A stretch of DNA of 34,061 nucleotides from an uncultured Pelagibacteraceae bacterium (GTDB lineage Bacteria > Pseudomonadota > Alphaproteobacteria > Pelagibacterales > AG-422-B15): positions 1 to 34,061 of the forward strand of contig CABZHO010000008.1 in the NCBI GenBank assembly GCA_902525595.1. The letters run 5' to 3'. Made by a program: the position numbers and the translations under genes. Under the pieces are notes generated by a model that was not told the origin of the DNA, ran no database searches, and saw only the letters and a program-made list of their open reading frames with translations. Each line of letters opens with the position of its first letter. The stretch's first letter is position 1. Positions 31,099-34,061 of the stretch are shown here, in pieces.

Positions 31099-32107
31099 TA
31101 CAAAGATTAAAATATCAAACCTTTATAAAATCTTTGGTAGCAATTCAAAAAAATACATTCCTGAAGTTCGTGATGGCATGTCTAAAGATGAATTACTTTC
31201 AAAATACAATCATGTATTAGGGCTAGATAACATTAATTTGAAAGTTGAAGATCAATCTATTCAGGTTGTCATGGGTTTGTCAGGATCAGGTAAGTCTACA
31301 CTAATTAGACATATAAATAGACTAATTGAACCAACAGAGGGAAGTGTCTTAGTCGATGATCAAGATATAACAAAACTAAATAAATCAGAATTACTTGAAT
31401 TCAGAAGAAACAGGACTGGAATGGTCTTCCAGAGGTTCGCTCTTTTTCCTCATCAGAATATTATTGATAATGTTAAATTTGGACTCAGTATAAAAAATAT
31501 AGAAAAAGCAGAGTCAAATGATAAAGCAATGTTCTGGATTGATAAAGTAGGCTTAAATGGTTTTGAATATAAGTTTCCAAATCAGTTATCAGGGGGCATG
31601 CAACAAAGAGTTGGATTGGCAAGGGCACTTGCAACCGATCCGGATATTCTTTTAATGGATGAGGCTTTTAGTGCTCTTGATCCACTAATAAGAACAGATA
31701 TGCAGGATCAATTATTAGAGTTACAAAAAAATCTAAAAAAAACAATTATGTTTATAACACATGATCTCGATGAGGCCTTGAAATTAGGTGATCGTATTTC
31801 GATACTAAACGGTGGAAAACTGGTTCAAGATGGTAGCGCTGAAGATATACTACTGAACCCAGCTGATGACTATGTCAAAAATTTTGTCAAAGACGTCAAT
31901 CGAGCTAAGGTTTTAAAAATAAAATCGATAATGAATATTTCTGGAGTACAAAACAACTCTGACTCTTTTGTCAAAGTAGATGATAATATAGAGAGTTGCT
32001 TACCTAAAATCCTTGAAAGCGAAAATGATTTAAATGTCTTTGATGATAATAATAAATTTGTGGGTTTGATCTCGAGAAATAATGTTGCAAATATTTTAAA
32101 AAATTAA
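31091..32107 (+). CDS. Glycine betaine/proline-type ABC transporter ATP-binding protein, ProV/OpuAA family
   Basis: VVMGLSGSGKSTLIRHINRLIEPTEG, QLSGGMQQRVGLARALATDPDILLMDEAFSALDPLIR, partial CBS domain at the C-terminus. GTG at 31091 (VISTKIKISNLYKIFG) is the likely start, overlapping the permease by 8 nt. Confidence 0.9.
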   Translation: MISTKIKISNLYKIFGSNSKKYIPEVRDGMSKDELLSKYNHVLGLDNINLKVEDQSIQVVMGLSGSGKSTLIRHINRLIEPTEGSVLVDDQDITKLNKSELLEFRRNRTGMVFQRFALFPHQNIIDNVKFGLSIKNIEKAESNDKAMFWIDKVGLNGFEYKFPNQLSGGMQQRVGLARALATDPDILLMDEAFSALDPLIRTDMQDQLLELQKNLKKTIMFITHDLDEALKLGDRISILNGGKLVQDGSAEDILLNPADDYVKNFVKDVNRAKVLKIKSIMNISGVQNNSDSFVKVDDNIESCLPKILESENDLNVFDDNNKFVGLISRNNVANILKN

Positions 32108-33246
32108 GGATTTAAATTATTTAAATAATTTAGTCTTCCAATTATTTCGTCTCTATCAATATAATATCCTTGAAGGTGTCTTTCGCCGGAATTAGCATCG
32201 TATTCTTTTCTGCCATGAAGTACTCTTCTATTATTAAAGCTAAATATATCCCCGGCTTTAAGTCTAAAATTTATTTCAAACATTGGGTCGTGAAGTAAGG
32301 CAATGAGTTTTCGATAAGCTTCATAAAACTTATCCATTTGGTCTGGGTCACAGTCCATAACCCCCATATAAGCAACACTAAATCGAATATCATTAAAATC
32401 ATTATTATGATCTAGAGAAAATAAAGGTTTATGCATTACCCTTATTGCATTTGAAGTGTAATCTCTATTCACAAATTTAACTGGTGTTTCTAAGAGAGTT
32501 TCAAAATATTGTGTGTATTTTTCTTTCATATAATTAGCAACTTTAAATCCATCAACTGCTACAGACTCACCTCCAGATGCATTGTTAATCAAGCAATGTA
32601 GGAATTGATAACCCGGCGCTATTTCATAGTATGGAAGATCTAAATGATTTCTTAACGCGGCAGCTGTATAAGCTGAATTATTTGGATTAGGAATATCAAT
32701 AACTTCAAAAGGTGTTTTAAAAAATGTTTCTCTATGATGACTAATATTAGCAATTATATCAAATCCTGACTCCTTTTCTGTGGGTGCGTTTTTTACAATA
32801 GAAATACCTTTGTAATGTAGTTGCTCAAGCCACTTTTTTATTCCTTCATCTCCACTAATAATTTCTTCATATTCAATTTGGATATCATCAAATTTAGATT
32901 CAATGCTATGATCCCACAGAAAATATGGTGAACTATATTTTTTTTTACTTTTAAGTGTATAGCAATTATGTCTTAGCCAATCGACATCATAGTAACTTGT
33001 ATGTTCACCTTCGCTCCACTCAATTTCAAGCTGACCTTTATCATTTACCTTATAAGACTTTGGATGAATATTATCTGTAACTGTCAGTAGGTTGAAAGTT
33101 CGTTCTCTTGCAGTGGGATGTACTTCTGATGGGCAATTATCTCTTAGCCATAAAAAATTAAACTTACTTTGTTTGCCGTCACTCCAATCAACTAGGACTG
33201 ATTTACCATTCTTCTTTAGTGATGATATAAATAAATTATCATTCAT
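32104..33246 (-). CDS. Gamma-butyrobetaine dioxygenase-like 2-oxoglutarate/Fe(II) oxygenase (TauD/BBOX family, DUF971-like N-terminal domain)
   Basis: WSDGKQSKFNFLWLRDNCPSEVHPTARERTFNLLTV N-domain; RNHLDLPYYEIAPGYQFLHCL (HxD) and FSFNNRRVLHGRKEYDANSGERHLQGYYIDRDEI (distal His) core. Confidence 0.88.
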   Translation of the reverse strand: MNDNLFISSLKKNGKSVLVDWSDGKQSKFNFLWLRDNCPSEVHPTARERTFNLLTVTDNIHPKSYKVNDKGQLEIEWSEGEHTSYYDVDWLRHNCYTLKSKKKYSSPYFLWDHSIESKFDDIQIEYEEIISGDEGIKKWLEQLHYKGISIVKNAPTEKESGFDIIANISHHRETFFKTPFEVIDIPNPNNSAYTAAALRNHLDLPYYEIAPGYQFLHCLINNASGGESVAVDGFKVANYMKEKYTQYFETLLETPVKFVNRDYTSNAIRVMHKPLFSLDHNNDFNDIRFSVAYMGVMDCDPDQMDKFYEAYRKLIALLHDPMFEINFRLKAGDIFSFNNRRVLHGRKEYDANSGERHLQGYYIDRDEIIGRLNYLNNLNP

Positions 33247-33249
33247 ATT

Positions 33250-34061
33250 TTATTTAAAATTATTATATCTTTTATTCCAATTTGGAAATTTACTATTTCG
33301 ATTCTTATGTAAAGTTTTCATAATTTCAATCAAAAACAAATCTCTTTGTTCTTCCAATTCTTTGATGTTTACTTTTCCAGCTTGTTTCTTCGTTCCTGAA
33401 ACCATTGCCTTTTTCAGCCTGCTTGTTAATTTAGGCGCTCTCAATTTAGTCCATGGCAGCTTAAGAGCAGGACCAAATTGCTCAAGCATATGTTTCATAC
33501 CAGTTTCTCCGCCCGCTAAATGAAATGTTAAACAAACTCCCATAAAAGCCCACCTTAATCCTGGGCCATAGACTATTGCATCATCAACCTCATCAGTTGA
33601 TGCTACACCGTCGTTTATTAAATGTAACGCCTCACGCCATAGTGCTTCTTGCAGCCTATCTGAAATGTATCCCTCTATTTCTTTTTGAACTATAAGTGGT
33701 CGCATTCCAATATTTTCATATAATTGTCTTAGTTTTTTGACACTTTTACGACTTGTTTTTTCACCCGCCACAATCTCAACTAATGGCAAAAGGTATACTG
33801 GATTAAATGGATGTCCGATTAAAACTCGTTCAGGAAATTTACATGTAGATTGAATTTTAGATGGTAAAAGCCCTGATGAACTTGAAGCAATTAAAATATT
33901 CTTATCAACTAAATTATCAATTTGTTTAAGAATATTTTTTTTTATTTTTTCATTTTCAGGTGCATTTTCTTGAACAAAACTTGTCTTACGTAATGCGTCA
34001 GGTAATTTTGAAAAGACTTTAAGGTTTTTTAGTGAGGCATTTTTATGCAAACCAATTTTAT
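33250..34061 (-). CDS. Carnitine 3-dehydrogenase-like / 3-hydroxyacyl-CoA dehydrogenase family protein, truncated by the window edge
   Basis: FVQENAPENEKIKKNILKQID, IASSSSGLLPSKIQ, RVLIGHPFNPVYLLPLVEIV, GYISDRLQEALWREALHLINDGVASTDEVDDAIVYGPGLRWAFMG. The frame stays open past the TTG at 34050 to 34061; the Rossmann N-terminus lies outside the window. Confidence 0.87.
   Translation of the reverse strand, partial: KIGLHKNASLKNLKVFSKLPDALRKTSFVQENAPENEKIKKNILKQIDNLVDKNILIASSSSGLLPSKIQSTCKFPERVLIGHPFNPVYLLPLVEIVAGEKTSRKSVKKLRQLYENIGMRPLIVQKEIEGYISDRLQEALWREALHLINDGVASTDEVDDAIVYGPGLRWAFMGVCLTFHLAGGETGMKHMLEQFGPALKLPWTKLRAPKLTSRLKKAMVSGTKKQAGKVNIKELEEQRDLFLIEIMKTLHKNRNSKFPNWNKRYNNFK

Noticed and set aside
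33092-33523. Plus-strand 143-aa ORF near the right end
   Set aside because: Antisense to the dioxygenase and carnitine-dehydrogenase-like genes; low-complexity hydrophobic translation, no SD seen.
34050-34061. TTG start for the right-end dehydrogenase as listed in the ORF track
   Set aside because: The frame is open through the window edge (…KIGLHKNAS…) and the protein lacks its Rossmann N-terminus, so the listed start is an artefact of truncation.

Overview
This is an AT-rich, gene-dense bacterial chromosomal window. Gene content and order look alphaproteobacterial, probably from a streamlined marine lineage; this is inference from family recognition, with no search run. From left to right it contains: (1) a truncated DUF1013-type gene, a quinone oxidoreductase, a small heat-shock protein, rpmE, a small membrane protein, suhB-like and efp; (2) a glycolysis/pentose-phosphate operon tkt-gap-pgk-fba on the minus strand; (3) a plus-strand housekeeping run DUF4164-like/zapA/5-FCL/YmdB-like/yebC, a PDDEXK-type nuclease gene, tolQRAB-pal-cpoB, tilS, ftsH, folP, glmM, purA; (4) rpoH and rluD on the minus strand with a divergent small membrane protein; (5) a probable quaternary-amine/carnitine locus: a BetA-like GMC dehydrogenase, an EamA transporter, a ProX/ProW/ProV-type ABC transporter, a gamma-butyrobetaine-dioxygenase-like enzyme and a truncated carnitine 3-dehydrogenase-like gene. 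No rRNA, tRNA, CRISPR array, transposase or phage module was recognised. The most interesting points are a phage/archaeal-Hjc-like PDDEXK nuclease where ruvC(AB)-ybgC would be expected between yebC and tolQ, a structured hsp20 leader that may be an RNA thermometer or attenuator, the carnitine/quaternary-amine locus, the near-absence of a spacer where 6S RNA often lies, and overlapping stop codons at all four convergent gene pairs. I do not see convincing evidence for a wholly new multi-gene system.
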